A stretch of 64,000 nucleotides of DNA from Acidobacteriaceae bacterium. Its GTDB lineage: Bacteria; Acidobacteriota; Terriglobia; Terriglobales; Acidobacteriaceae. The position numbers and the translations under genes were made by a program. The DNA is taken from assembly GCA_003134655.1 (NCBI GenBank), contig PLBY01000119.1:62001-126000 (forward strand), written 5' to 3'. The notes below the pieces were generated by a model. That model was given only the letters and a program-made list of their open reading frames with translations. It searched no databases and was not told the origin of the DNA. This document shows, piece after piece, positions 35,442-44,660 of this stretch (position 1 is its first letter; every line of letters begins with the position of its first letter).

Positions 35442-36293
35442 CTAGTTCATCAGCGCCAGCATGCGGCGGATCGAGAGAGACATCTGGCGGATTTCTTCCG
35501 CATCAGACGCATTCGGTGACATCTTCAGGTAATCATCGAGATCCTCGGCGGCGAGCCGCTGCAATCCCATGCTGTAGCGCAGCAGGGCGCGCTGCTTCAC
35601 GTCTTCGGACGATCGCGGGTAGATCACCAGGATGAGATCGGCGATCGGCAGAGCCTTGCGGAAGTTGCGTGTGGAGAGATAGACGGTTTTGAGATTGTTG
35701 AGCATCCGCGTCAGGATCTGGCGGCGGCTGATGGGATGCAGGAACTCCGGCCGCAGAGTCATTTCGCCGGAGTAGATTTCGCCGAGACGGCTCTGGCAAT
35801 CCTGACGGGTAAGCACGTCGCCACGATTGAAGCAGTCGATCAACGTCTCCTGACCATCGTGGCTATAGTGTTTGAGTAGAAAGTGTCCAGGCATGCCCAC
35901 GCCTGCCAGCGAGAAGCCAACGCGCTTGGCCACCTCCATGTAGACGATCGACAGCGTGATGGGGATTCCGAGACCGCGGTCGAGCACATCGTTCAAGAAG
36001 GAATTGCGCGGGTCGTAATAGTCCTCGCGATTGCCGCGCAGGTTGAGTTCCTCAAATAACACGCGGTTCAGGGCCGCCAGCGCAGGTTGCGGATCTGGAT
36101 GTGGCACCAGGGCGGCCACGCGGCGAGCCAGCTGCTCCATGCGCGCGGCGTAAGCCTCAATATCAAGCTTGGGATATTCCGTGCGGGCGATGATCAGCGC
36201 GGCTCGAATCAGGTCGATCTTCTCGTCTTCAATTTCCGGCGCCACGAAGACGGAGAATGTTTCGATCAGTTCGGCTGAAGCCGTGTAATGCAC
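35442..36293 (-). CDS. SirB1-type transglutaminase-like/TPR protein
   Basis: 283 residues. The N-terminal transglutaminase-like part shows NRVLFEELNLRGNREDYYDPRNSFLNDVLDRGLGIPITLSIVYMEVAKRVG and GVGMPGHFLL; the C-terminal half is a short TPR-like helical region (ILTRMLNNLKTVYLSTRNF...). This is the SirB1/YchA family, of poorly known function. The catalytic Cys of true transglutaminases is not seen at the usual spot. It follows proline dehydrogenase on the same strand after an 83-bp gap. Confidence 0.88.
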   Translation of the reverse strand: MHYTASAELIETFSVFVAPEIEDEKIDLIRAALIIARTEYPKLDIEAYAARMEQLARRVAALVPHPDPQPALAALNRVLFEELNLRGNREDYYDPRNSFLNDVLDRGLGIPITLSIVYMEVAKRVGFSLAGVGMPGHFLLKHYSHDGQETLIDCFNRGDVLTRQDCQSRLGEIYSGEMTLRPEFLHPISRRQILTRMLNNLKTVYLSTRNFRKALPIADLILVIYPRSSEDVKQRALLRYSMGLQRLAAEDLDDYLKMSPNASDAEEIRQMSLSIRRMLALMN

Positions 36294-36376
36294 CTATGAA
36301 TGCTAGCAAAGACGGAGACGAAGGAAGTTGGCCCGGACGTGCCATTGGCTGGCACTTCCGATCATGAACCAGCCCA

Positions 36377-37303
36377 CTATGAGCGGAGCATGTTGCGCGC
36401 GATGAAGAACACATTCGCCGGGCGCTCCCCCAACCGCCGCATGAAGTAGGGATACCATTCCGTGCCGAAGGGGACGTAGACACGCATGCCCCAGCCATCC
36501 TTCACCAGTTTCTGTTGTAGATCGCGCCGGATGCCGTATAGCATTTGGAACTCAAAGGAATCGCGGGCGATCTTTTCCCGGCCGGCGAAAGCTTGCGCTT
36601 CGCGGATGATGTTCTCGTCGTGAGTGGCCATGCCGTGATAAATGCCGCTCTTCATCAGGATCTTCATCAGCTTGATGTAGTTGGCATCCACGTCAGCCTT
36701 GCTTTCGAACGCGATGCTCGCGGGTTCCTTGTAGGCGCCTTTGCACAGTCGGATGCGGATGCCTTCCGACAACAGCTTTTCGACATCGCTCTCGGAGCGC
36801 TTCAGGTACGCCTGAATCACGGTGCCGACGCTGTTCTCATTGCCGGGCATGCGATGCAGTTCGTGAACGAAATCGAGAGTGCGCTGGGTGTAAGGAGAGC
36901 CCTCCATATCAACGCGCACGAAGCCGGGAGGGCTCATCGATGCGGCTTTGGCTACCAGGCCAGCGACGATGTCGCGGGCTAGTTTCTCGTCGACGTCCAA
37001 GCCCATGTGGGTCAGCTTCAGGCTGATGTTGGCGTGGAGGTGATTGGCCGCGATGGCGTCGAGAATCTGGTTATAGAGCTGAGAGCTGTGACGGGCCTCG
37101 TCGGGATTGGTGACGTTTTCGCCGAGGTTGTCGATGCTGACGCTCATGCCCGCACGATTGACTGCCTGGGTGACGCGCACGGCATCAGCGATTTCGGTGC
37201 CCGCGACGAAGCGGCCGGAAACGCGGCGACCGATTGCGGATCGCTCAGCGAAATTGCGTAGAGAACGGTTTTCAGAAAGACGGACGAAGAACGCCCTTAG
37301 CAT
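36377..37303 (-). CDS. Proline dehydrogenase
   Basis: 308 residues from the ATG at 37303; the frame opens at 37411 but the extra 36 residues are not family-like. Flavin enzyme that oxidises proline to pyrroline-5-carboxylate. The FAD barrel is visible in LGENVTNPDEA, NISLKLTHMGLDVDE, VRVDMEGSPYTQRTLDF, QAYLKRSESDVEKL, RIRLCKGAYKEP, ATHDENIIREA and FEFQMLYGIRRDLQ, ending in RVYVPFGTEWYPYFMRRLGERPANV. It is a stand-alone monofunctional PutA-type domain; the P5C dehydrogenase is not in the window. Confidence 0.95.
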   Translation of the reverse strand: MLRAFFVRLSENRSLRNFAERSAIGRRVSGRFVAGTEIADAVRVTQAVNRAGMSVSIDNLGENVTNPDEARHSSQLYNQILDAIAANHLHANISLKLTHMGLDVDEKLARDIVAGLVAKAASMSPPGFVRVDMEGSPYTQRTLDFVHELHRMPGNENSVGTVIQAYLKRSESDVEKLLSEGIRIRLCKGAYKEPASIAFESKADVDANYIKLMKILMKSGIYHGMATHDENIIREAQAFAGREKIARDSFEFQMLYGIRRDLQQKLVKDGWGMRVYVPFGTEWYPYFMRRLGERPANVFFIARNMLRS

Positions 37304-37539
37304 GAAGGACCTGCCGGGTCGAGAAGGATATAAAAAGGAATGCCGCTCACTTGTAGGAAGACCACAGAACTTTGTATCACAAGTGTAAATTTGAGGGGTG
37401 TGACCGGGCACACGGCTTGGAACGGGGAGAAGGCTTCAACCACAAAGGACACGAAGGTTCACGAAGGAGACCTTTCGAAATAAGGCCTTCGTGGAACTTG
37501 CGTGTCCCTTCCGGTTGAAGCCTTCCGCTCCGTTCGTTC

Positions 37540-39048
37540 TCACCAGGTGTAATGCGCCGTATAGGTGATCACCTTCTCACCGTCGGGAGCAATGCTTACC
37601 GGAAACTCGACGGTCTGGCTGTCCTTCTTCTGGTAGTCGTCGGATTTCAGAACGATCTCCCAGTTCTTGCCGCGATAAAGGTGCTCGACAACACGCACTT
37701 CCACAGCTTCTTTCTTGTGGTTGCGAACTTTGATCTGGAAGGTTTCTGTGGCCGAACTCTTGCCTGGCTCGACGGTGTAGTTCGTGCGGTGGCGTTCTCC
37801 CGAGATGTCAAAAGAGTTGCCGGTGTAAATCCGAATCGTCTCATCCTTGGGCGTGTGGTCGATCATGTTTTCACCGGTGAACTCAACCTGGCCGTCATCA
37901 TTGCGGCGGTAGAAGCGCACGCGGCCCTTCGGTAAGGGCATGCCGAGATGATTCGCCTGCGAGTTGACGAACTCGCGCATCACCCAGATCTTGGGATTGG
38001 ATTCGGTGCCGTACGAGTGATCGTTACGGATGTTCTCCCAGTTCCACCCGTTGTAGCGGTTGGGATCGATCTTGGCGCCCTCGTAGATATAAACCTGCTT
38101 CGTGGTGACGCCGGCAGCATGGATGAACTCCACCTGCTTGGTTTCGCGGTCGCGCAGCGTGGTGCTGCGTTCGAGCGTGTAGAGGTGGTATTCATCGAAA
38201 GCCTTCTCGGTGACGGGGGGACCTGCCACCCCTGCAACCTCTTGCGCCACCATCCTCATGGCGACACCGCCGCCCGCTCCCGGCTGAATTTTATTTACAT
38301 CGCCCGCCATCAGCTTGATGCGAGCGTTCTCGAAGGTGCGGCCGGTTTGGTTGTCCATGGTGATCCAGCCGACAATATCGACGAGGTCGCCTTTCTCGGG
38401 CGCAACGATGTTGTAGTCCGCCTGCCAGCTCATGCCTCCGGTTACGTAGGAGAACTCCGCGGGAAACTTGCCCCCTTTGTCGGTGGCCAGCAACCACTCC
38501 AGACGTGGCTTCAAAATGGTGTCGTCGGTCAAGCTGGGGAAGATCGGCGTGCCGGGAAGACTGAAGCGCAACTGTCCGTTGACCTCGATGATCGGCTGCC
38601 CGGTGGCGCTGCCCGCAGCCATCTGCGCCTGGTAGTACTTCTGTCCATAGCGGTTCATCGCGAAATCACTATGGGGCGTGTATCCGCTGCGGATGACCTT
38701 GCCCTTGACAATCTGCATGGTCGGACCTGCGCCCACTTCAAAGTCGATCATCTTGCCCTGGTAGAGTGAAAGCAGCAACGACTCAGAGATGGGATCGGCG
38801 CAGTAGTTCTGCTCCAGCACGTGGAGGTTATGTTTGCCGGCAGGATCGCGCAAGATCACCGAGTCGGGCTCGAGGTGCATGGTGATGTCGCTCACGTTGA
38901 TCAAGTTTTCGCCCGACTTCAGATCGAGTGGCAGTTCCTGGCGGACGACGGCGAAATCCGCGTTATAAATCGTGAGCGAGGGTTGAGAGGCCTGCTGCGC
39001 GAAGAGGCTGCCACAGAAGACCAGAAGACAGACGAAGCGAGCTTTCAT
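37540..39048 (-). CDS. Secreted DUF4139 protein
   Basis: 502 residues with a signal peptide (MKARFVCLLVFCGSLFAQQ). The pattern LTIYNADFAVVRQELPLDLKSGENLINVSDI and the later VSYVTGGMSWQADYNIV-like segment (FSYVTGGMSWQADYNIV) are the marks of DUF4139, a beta-rich, mucoidy-inhibitor A-like exported domain of unknown role. C-terminal repeats of beta strands (SATETFQIKVRNHKKEAVEVRVVEHL) fit. It is on the minus strand; the gap to proline dehydrogenase is 236 bp and contains a GAAGGTTCACGAAGG repeat. Confidence 0.88.
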   Translation of the reverse strand: MKARFVCLLVFCGSLFAQQASQPSLTIYNADFAVVRQELPLDLKSGENLINVSDITMHLEPDSVILRDPAGKHNLHVLEQNYCADPISESLLLSLYQGKMIDFEVGAGPTMQIVKGKVIRSGYTPHSDFAMNRYGQKYYQAQMAAGSATGQPIIEVNGQLRFSLPGTPIFPSLTDDTILKPRLEWLLATDKGGKFPAEFSYVTGGMSWQADYNIVAPEKGDLVDIVGWITMDNQTGRTFENARIKLMAGDVNKIQPGAGGGVAMRMVAQEVAGVAGPPVTEKAFDEYHLYTLERSTTLRDRETKQVEFIHAAGVTTKQVYIYEGAKIDPNRYNGWNWENIRNDHSYGTESNPKIWVMREFVNSQANHLGMPLPKGRVRFYRRNDDGQVEFTGENMIDHTPKDETIRIYTGNSFDISGERHRTNYTVEPGKSSATETFQIKVRNHKKEAVEVRVVEHLYRGKNWEIVLKSDDYQKKDSQTVEFPVSIAPDGEKVITYTAHYTW

Positions 39049-39207
39049 GAAAAACCTCCAGATGACCGCCCGAGAAATGTTCCGCCAGTGTCGAAGTCGT
39101 TTAAAAGATCTCGGCTTCGCAAATCAACTCAGGCTAGCAAGGTTAGAACGGCGTGAGGAGTGACTCTTGCGGGGACGAACGCCGACGCTTTGGTAACCCG
39201 ACGAAGG

Positions 39208-39570
39208 TTACTCGGGAGAGAATTTGAGTTCCACCAATTCGTGGGACTCGTGGGCAGATGCTCCCCATCTCCAGCGGCGAACTGCATTCGCGGCGGCCTG
39301 CGCCAGAACGGGGTGGCCGCCCTTAATGTCGACGCCTTTCACGCTGCCATCGGCGGCGACGAGCGCTTCGACCTTTACGATTCCTTCCAGCGCCATGCTG
39401 CGCGCGAGGACTGGATAAGCGGGCGCCACGCGATCCACTAGTCTGCGCTTGGCGACAGGCTCCTGCTGCGCGCTCGAAGATTGAGGCGAAAAGAACACCC
39501 AGCTGGAAACAGCCAACAGCAGCACACAGAACCAGGAGAGGCTACGAACGGCGATCATTTTCTGGGTCAT
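39208..39570 (-). CDS. Small exported TonB C-terminal domain protein
   Basis: 120 residues with a membrane anchor or signal peptide (WFCVLLLAVSSWVFF) and a TonB C-terminal fold (APAYPVLARSMALEGIVKVEALVAADGSVKGVDIKGGHPVLAQAA). It has no Pro-rich spanning segment as in real TonB, so it is not likely to energise receptors. Its start overlaps the stop of the upstream paralogue by 4 bp, so the two come from a tandem duplication. Confidence 0.85.
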   Translation of the reverse strand: MTQKMIAVRSLSWFCVLLLAVSSWVFFSPQSSSAQQEPVAKRRLVDRVAPAYPVLARSMALEGIVKVEALVAADGSVKGVDIKGGHPVLAQAAANAVRRWRWGASAHESHELVELKFSPE

Positions 39571-39911
39571 TGGGGGTCGAACTTGACTTCAATCAGCTTT
39601 TTCGTTTCATGAGCCGCAGGCTCGAACTTCCAATGACCAACGGCCGTCACGGCGCTCTGCGTAAGGATCGGATGTCCGCCCTTCACGTCGATTGACTTCA
39701 CCGTTCCATTCGGTGCAACGTGGGCTTCGAGTTTCACGACTCCCCGAATGTTCATGGATTGGGCCAGGATCGGATATATGGCTGGAGTCTTGACCAGGAT
39801 TTTCCTGGCGCCATCGGGAGACTCTTGAGCCCGGCACTGAGTCGGAACACAAACAAATGTGGCAGCAAGGAGCACTAGTCCGCACGCACCCCGCCGCATG
39901 AGGGTCTTCAT
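39567..39911 (-). CDS. Small exported TonB C-terminal domain protein (paralogue)
   Basis: 114 residues, the sister of the next gene: signal peptide (MRRGACGLVLLAATFVCVPTQCRAQ), then TPAIYPILAQSMNIRGVVKLEAHVAPNGTVKSIDVKGGHPILTQSA. The cores of the two are closely similar over about 65 residues, so the duplication is clear. Function unknown; the pair may form a heterodimer. It lies between the convergent-like spacing of trxB (minus) and its paralogue on the same strand. Confidence 0.85.
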   Translation of the reverse strand: MKTLMRRGACGLVLLAATFVCVPTQCRAQESPDGARKILVKTPAIYPILAQSMNIRGVVKLEAHVAPNGTVKSIDVKGGHPILTQSAVTAVGHWKFEPAAHETKKLIEVKFDPQ

Positions 39912-40009
39912 GGTAGGAAGAGTCTAAAAGACCACTCATCTCAGGAGAAAGATGACGGAGGTAACGGTATAGGCGCCTACCCACTAAGAGCGACGATTTT
40001 GGGCTACGC

Positions 40010-40942
40010 CTATTTGCCGTGCTCTTCCAAGAACTTCTCCACTTCGATCGCCGCCATGCAACCGGTGCCGGCGGCGGTGATCGCCTGGCGATAGCGGCGG
40101 TCCTGCACGTCGCCGCACGCATAGACGCCGTGTACGCGGGTGAACACGTAATTGTGGGTCTTGAGGTAGCCGTCGGCGTCGGTGTCGAGTTGTCCGGCAA
40201 ACATCTTCGCATTGGGCTCGTGACCGATTCCGAGAAACAGCGCGCTGGTGGGGAAGTCCCAGACCTTGCCCGTCTTCAGCTCGCGCAGTTTGAGGCCGGT
40301 GACTTCCTTGTGGTGAACGTCGTAAACGTCTTCCACCACGGTGTTGAGCAGGAACTGAATCTTCGGATGTTTTTGCGCGCGCTCAAGCATGATCTTCGAA
40401 GCGCGGAAGGCATCGCGGCGATGAATGATCGTCACCTTGGTGGCGAAGCGAGTGAGGAAAATCGCTTCCTCCATGGCGGAATCGCCGCCGCCAACCACGA
40501 CAATATCCTTCCCCGAAAAAAAGAAGCCGTCGCACGTCGCGCATGAAGAAACGCCGTGTCCGATCAATTGTTGCTCGTGCGGCAAACCCAGCCAGCGCGC
40601 CGAGGCGCCGCTGGCAATAATCAGAGTCTGGGCATGAACCTGATGAACGCCGATATGCAGCAGAAACGGACGTTGGCTGAGATCTGCGCTGGTGAGGTGC
40701 GCCATGCGGTATTCCGCGCCGAAGCGTTCGGCCTGTTTGCGCATGTTCTCGACCAGTTGCGGGCCCATGATTCCCTCGGGGAATCCCGGGAAGTTTTCCA
40801 CCAGCGTGGTCATGGAGAGCTGTCCGCCGGGCTCGTGGCCTTCAATGACCAGCGGCTTCAGGTTAGCGCGCGCCGTGTACAGAGCGGCAGTGTGTCCGGA
40901 GCATCCGGAGCCGATGATGACAACTTCTCTGGTTTCGCTCAT
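40010..40942 (-). CDS. trxB: Thioredoxin reductase (TrxB-type)
   Basis: 310 residues. NADPH-dependent flavoprotein that reduces thioredoxin. The FAD motif reads GSGCSG (11-16), where most enzymes have GSGPAG. The redox pair is C134-A-T-C137, followed by the NADPH motif GGGDSAMEEA (about 152) and the final FAD motif YACGDVQDRRYRQAITAAGTGC. All other signatures are normal, so it should be active. No thioredoxin gene is adjacent. Confidence 0.95.
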   Translation of the reverse strand: MSETREVVIIGSGCSGHTAALYTARANLKPLVIEGHEPGGQLSMTTLVENFPGFPEGIMGPQLVENMRKQAERFGAEYRMAHLTSADLSQRPFLLHIGVHQVHAQTLIIASGASARWLGLPHEQQLIGHGVSSCATCDGFFFSGKDIVVVGGGDSAMEEAIFLTRFATKVTIIHRRDAFRASKIMLERAQKHPKIQFLLNTVVEDVYDVHHKEVTGLKLRELKTGKVWDFPTSALFLGIGHEPNAKMFAGQLDTDADGYLKTHNYVFTRVHGVYACGDVQDRRYRQAITAAGTGCMAAIEVEKFLEEHGK

Positions 40943-41028
40943 GGATTCTGTGGCTGCAGATTAGATGGCCGATTTCAGATTTTGATGCAAGGCGCCTAGA
41001 TCGGGCGCCGTTCCAGAAACTAGTCGAT

Positions 41029-41826
41029 TCATTTCTTGTCTTGCGCCGGCGTCTTTGGCGCAGGCTTTATCGCTTTCGGCTTCGGGGCGGTTTTGGGTTT
41101 GAACTCCGCACTGATATTTGCCAATTCCTCGGGGACAATTTTCTTTACGCTCAGCAGCCCACGATAATTCGCCAGCACATCAGACGCGCTGCGGAACAGT
41201 GGCTCATACGCGCTCTGATCCGGCACCGGACCTCCTTCGGCGCCCAAACATCGGGCCAAGGCGATCGAGGACTTGCCAAAGCGTTCCAACCGGACTCGGC
41301 TGGCCGGAGTGTTCGATCCCAGCATAGCTTCAGAACTGGTAACGGAGGTGGCGCTGTCTTCCAATGAGACCTCCATCAGATCTTTGGGATCGCGTACGTG
41401 CAGCACCAGCGTCTCCACCATGTTCTGCCCATCGTTGCTGAAGGAGTATTGGACGCTGGAAAAAAGAGCCTGCACCGAGAACTCGCGGCGAATGCGGACG
41501 TAACTCGCCACCGAGGGTTCCCCGGCAACATGGGTGCTTTGTCCGGGCTTGAGGAAGTTCGGTATGTCGCTCAGGGTGGAGCGCCCGCGGGTCACTTCGA
41601 AATCGCCGCCGAACAATGGTTCCTTCGGAACACGGGCCAGCGCCGCAGCAATCTCCTTCTGCTCTTCGGCGGAAGGCGAGCAGACATTCAGCATGTTGAC
41701 CTTCACCTTCGGCTGGGTAGGCGGATTCGCGGGCTGTTCCTGAGCCATACTCCAGTGCGGCAGGGCCATGGCAAGAAGACAACTCAAGGTTGTGGAGGCG
41801 GGAATTCTAGGGAACATTCTGGGCAC
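41029..41826 (-). CDS. Secreted protein of unknown function
   Basis: 265 residues. A signal peptide (about 1-28, ASTTLSCLLAMALPHWSMAQ) is followed by a central region without known motifs and a Lys/Pro/Ala-rich tail (KPKTAPKPKAIKPAPKTPAQDKK) suited to cell-wall or surface interaction. Two Cys in the mature part (VCSPSAEEQ, ARCLGAEGG). I recognise no family. It shares its 5' gap with the small gene at 41920 (divergent). Confidence 0.7.
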   Translation of the reverse strand: MPRMFPRIPASTTLSCLLAMALPHWSMAQEQPANPPTQPKVKVNMLNVCSPSAEEQKEIAAALARVPKEPLFGGDFEVTRGRSTLSDIPNFLKPGQSTHVAGEPSVASYVRIRREFSVQALFSSVQYSFSNDGQNMVETLVLHVRDPKDLMEVSLEDSATSVTSSEAMLGSNTPASRVRLERFGKSSIALARCLGAEGGPVPDQSAYEPLFRSASDVLANYRGLLSVKKIVPEELANISAEFKPKTAPKPKAIKPAPKTPAQDKK

Positions 41827-41919
41827 CCCGGAATTCTAAATGAGAAGGCGCGGAATTCTAAATGCCAAACCGTGCGGAGTGGTTCGCGGGAGCCTGCCGG
41901 AACGTCGTAGAATCTTCTT

Positions 41920-42120
41920 ATGGCAAACCTGACGTTGGTGTATGGCATGAGACTGTTGCCGTCCGAGGAAGTGGCTGAGGTGGGGCAGGCTCCCGTGAAA
42001 CTCACAAATGGCCGGGAAGCTCACGTCACCATGCACGTACTCGAAGGCAGCAAGGAAGATATCGAAAAGCAGTTACGCACGAGCCTGGAAGCGTTCTTCG
42101 ATCTCTATCCTGAGATCTGA
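41920..42120 (+). CDS. Small protein, unknown function
   Basis: 66 residues (MANLTLVYGMRLLPSEEVAEVG..., ending FFDLYPEI). Acidic, with a compact alpha/beta look (VTMHVLEGSKEDIEKQLRTSLEAF), no signal and no Cys. No family recognised. It lies 92 bp upstream of the SpoIIE-type phosphatase on the same strand and may be co-transcribed. Confidence 0.6.
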   Translation: MANLTLVYGMRLLPSEEVAEVGQAPVKLTNGREAHVTMHVLEGSKEDIEKQLRTSLEAFFDLYPEI

Positions 42121-42212
42121 GCGGCGGTGCAAACGAGCGGTGCGATTCGCCGGTGAGATCGAATCCGCGGTCGCCGTATAATCCTAACTTTTGCGCGAGT
42201 CCAACGAATAGC

Positions 42213-44429
42213 ATGCAATGGTCCTATCCAAAATTGCGGCAGCAGTTGATCAAGGCCGATTTGTGGCCGCAAGGCCGCATGGCGCGACTGGCCTGCTATT
42301 TGGCGGGCATGGGCGCGGTGCTGTTCGCGCTCGAGATGCTTCTCGACCTGTTTGCCCGGTCCTGGGGCGAACATTTGGGAGGATGGGTCTGGTTTTTGGC
42401 GTTCCTTTCGAGTGTGTTGTTTTCCGTTCTCCTGTTTCGCTGGCTGCGGCGAAGAATCCTGTGGCGCCTGCGCAACCGCCTGATCGTCACCTATGTGTTC
42501 ATTGGTGTGATTCCCGCCGTGCTCCTGGTCACGATGGCGTTCGTCACGCTCTATGGACTGGCTGGACAGTTTGCCGTATTTCTCGTAACGTCGGAAATTC
42601 ATTCTCAACTGAGGAGTCTTGAAGCAGCCAACGCGGCGGTCAGCAACGAACTGGCGGCGCGTTTGCAGCGCGGAGACAGCCCTGCCGCGGAGTCCCTGGC
42701 CGGGCTGAGGAAGCGCGATCCATCCTGGGGCCGGCGGCGGGTGTGCGCCTGGTACGGAGAAAAGCCGTTGCCCCTGTGCAACGAATTCAAAGGTCCGGAG
42801 GTGGCCCGGCCTGGATTCGTAAAAGACCGATTTCGCGACATCGTCCGCGATCACGACGAATTGTACTTGCGTGTGGCCACATCGCTTCCGGTGGGTTCGA
42901 CCACGATGACTGTGGTAACGAGCGAACCATTCGACAAAGAACTGGTCGGGAACATCGCCAACAATCTTGGTGAAATCACGCTTTTCGCCTCAGGCGTCAT
43001 GACATTCAAAGATGCGCCTCCGAGCGGCACTGGGGGGTCGGTAAGTCCATCGGAGTCCGGGGCTCGCACCGCCTCGGCATCAGTCAGCCCGCAAAAAGAC
43101 CAGCGCGGAATCACCATCAGTGAAAACAAGCAGGGCACGACCGTCCAGGTCGACCAGCAAACCTTGCAACCCACCTTCAGCGTGGGCTCTCTGCCCAGCG
43201 CTGCAGACCAGCTGGATTTCGAGATTCCACTGGCAGGAACATCTCTTTCGGTAATTGACTGGGACAGCGGGAAGTGGCAAAGAAGTGCGCTCATACGAGT
43301 TCGCACTCGCCCCTCGGTCTTGTACGGCCATTTGTTCGCCGCGCTGGGAGAATTCGTGCAGGGCGTGGCGTACATCTTGATCGGGGTAGGAATCTTCTTC
43401 ACGATCATCGAACTGATCGCGCTGTTCATCGGCACGCGCATGACCCGCACTGTGACGGCGGCGGTGGCGCAACTGCACGATGCCACCAGGCACGTAGACC
43501 GCGGCGACTTCAGCCATCGCATCCCGGTGAAATCGAGCGACCAGCTTGCCGACCTTGCGCTCTCGTTCAACTCCATGACCGCCTCCATCGAGAAGCTGAT
43601 CCAGGAGCAGAAAGAAAAGCAGCGCCTGGAGAACGAACTGGCGATCGCACAGGAAGTGCAGGCCCAGCTGTTTCCGCGCCAGGTTTCGGAACTCGAGTCG
43701 CTCGAGGTCCATGGATTCTGCCGTCCCGCACGCACGGTCAGCGGAGATTATTACGACTTTCTGTCGGCCAGTTCGCACAAACTGATCCTGGCAGTCGGCG
43801 ACATCAGCGGAAAAGGAATTTCCGCCGCATTGTTGATGGCGACGATCCACTCGGCCGTTCGCGCCTACAGCGTGGAGAACCTGCCCCAGATGCGGGAGCC
43901 TGTGGCTGTGGGCGCAGTCGCCGGCGCGGGCAGAGTGATGGCGGCCTGGCCCGAGGGCGTCGAGGTTTCCCCAGGAGCGCTGCTGAGCCTGCTCAATCAT
44001 CAGCTGTACGAAAGCACTCCCCCGGAAAAGTATGCCACGCTGTTCCTCGGAATCTACGACGGACGTTCGCACCACTTGACCTATAGCAACGGTGGACATC
44101 TGCCTCCTATTCTGATCGGGAAAGATGGCACGATCCGAAGGCTGGAAGCCGGAGGTACGGTCGTGGGCCTGTTCGACAATATGATTTACGACGAGGGCTG
44201 CGTCGAAATGCATCCCGGCGAAATTTTTCTGGCGTACAGCGACGGGGTGACTGAACCGGAGAATGATTTTGGCGAATTTGGCGAACAGCGCCTGATCGAT
44301 CTCGTCCGCGACAACCGGAACCTGCCGCTGCCCCAGATCAGCCAGATCGTCACCATGGCAGTAGACACCTGGATCGGCGATAATGAACAACCAGATGATG
44401 TCACTCTGGTCCTGGCTCGGGCGCGATAG
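42213..44429 (+). CDS. Membrane-bound HAMP/SpoIIE-type PP2C phosphatase
   Basis: 738 residues from the ATG at 42213; a start at 42153 would add 20. Two N-terminal membrane segments, a further helix (RLIVTYVFIGVIPAVLLVTMAF), an extracytoplasmic sensor region, another helix (about 388-410), then a HAMP linker (MTRTVTAAVAQLHDATRHVDRGDFSHRIP), a coiled coil (EKQRLENELAIAQEVQAQLFP) and the SpoIIE/PP2C domain (VSGDYYDFL, VGDISGKGISAALLMA, LTYSNGGHLPPILI, DGVTEPENDFGEFGE). It would dephosphorylate a Ser-phosphorylated partner such as an anti-sigma antagonist in response to an external signal. No such partner is adjacent. Confidence 0.93.
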   Translation: MQWSYPKLRQQLIKADLWPQGRMARLACYLAGMGAVLFALEMLLDLFARSWGEHLGGWVWFLAFLSSVLFSVLLFRWLRRRILWRLRNRLIVTYVFIGVIPAVLLVTMAFVTLYGLAGQFAVFLVTSEIHSQLRSLEAANAAVSNELAARLQRGDSPAAESLAGLRKRDPSWGRRRVCAWYGEKPLPLCNEFKGPEVARPGFVKDRFRDIVRDHDELYLRVATSLPVGSTTMTVVTSEPFDKELVGNIANNLGEITLFASGVMTFKDAPPSGTGGSVSPSESGARTASASVSPQKDQRGITISENKQGTTVQVDQQTLQPTFSVGSLPSAADQLDFEIPLAGTSLSVIDWDSGKWQRSALIRVRTRPSVLYGHLFAALGEFVQGVAYILIGVGIFFTIIELIALFIGTRMTRTVTAAVAQLHDATRHVDRGDFSHRIPVKSSDQLADLALSFNSMTASIEKLIQEQKEKQRLENELAIAQEVQAQLFPRQVSELESLEVHGFCRPARTVSGDYYDFLSASSHKLILAVGDISGKGISAALLMATIHSAVRAYSVENLPQMREPVAVGAVAGAGRVMAAWPEGVEVSPGALLSLLNHQLYESTPPEKYATLFLGIYDGRSHHLTYSNGGHLPPILIGKDGTIRRLEAGGTVVGLFDNMIYDEGCVEMHPGEIFLAYSDGVTEPENDFGEFGEQRLIDLVRDNRNLPLPQISQIVTMAVDTWIGDNEQPDDVTLVLARAR

Positions 44430-44557
44430 CGTCGTGATGCATTAGGACCTCGGGTCACGGCGCAGAACGCGTGCTGGCCGGGCGCTGCGGCGGGAGTAAA
44501 GTTGACAGAACGGGCACCATGCAATAACTTGGTGCCTCGGCATTTGCAGATTCGTAC

Positions 44558-44635
44558 GCGGGAGTAGCATAACCACGGCAATGCGCCGGGGCTCCATCCC
44601 GGAGATGACGGTTCGAAACCGTTCCTCCCGCCCCA
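44558..44635 (+). tRNA. tRNA-like sequence, possibly tRNA-Gly (TCC), atypical
   Basis: Acceptor GCGGGAG (44558-44564) pairs fully with CTCCCGC (44625-44631), followed by C and CCA. D arm GCAT...ATGC, anticodon stem CCGGG/CCCGG with loop GCTCCAT (TCC at 34-36), T arm GACGG-TTCGAAA-CCGTT. Odd points: position 33 is C instead of the near-universal T, and one extra C separates T stem and acceptor. It may be a real but divergent tRNA or a decayed copy. Confidence 0.5.
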
Positions 44636-44660
44636 GTTTCTCGAGTGAGGCCTCCGGGCC

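Noticed and set aside
43080..44390. 436-residue open frame antisense to the SpoIIE-type phosphatase
   Set aside because: Antisense to a well-supported gene; no start site, no recognisable domain.
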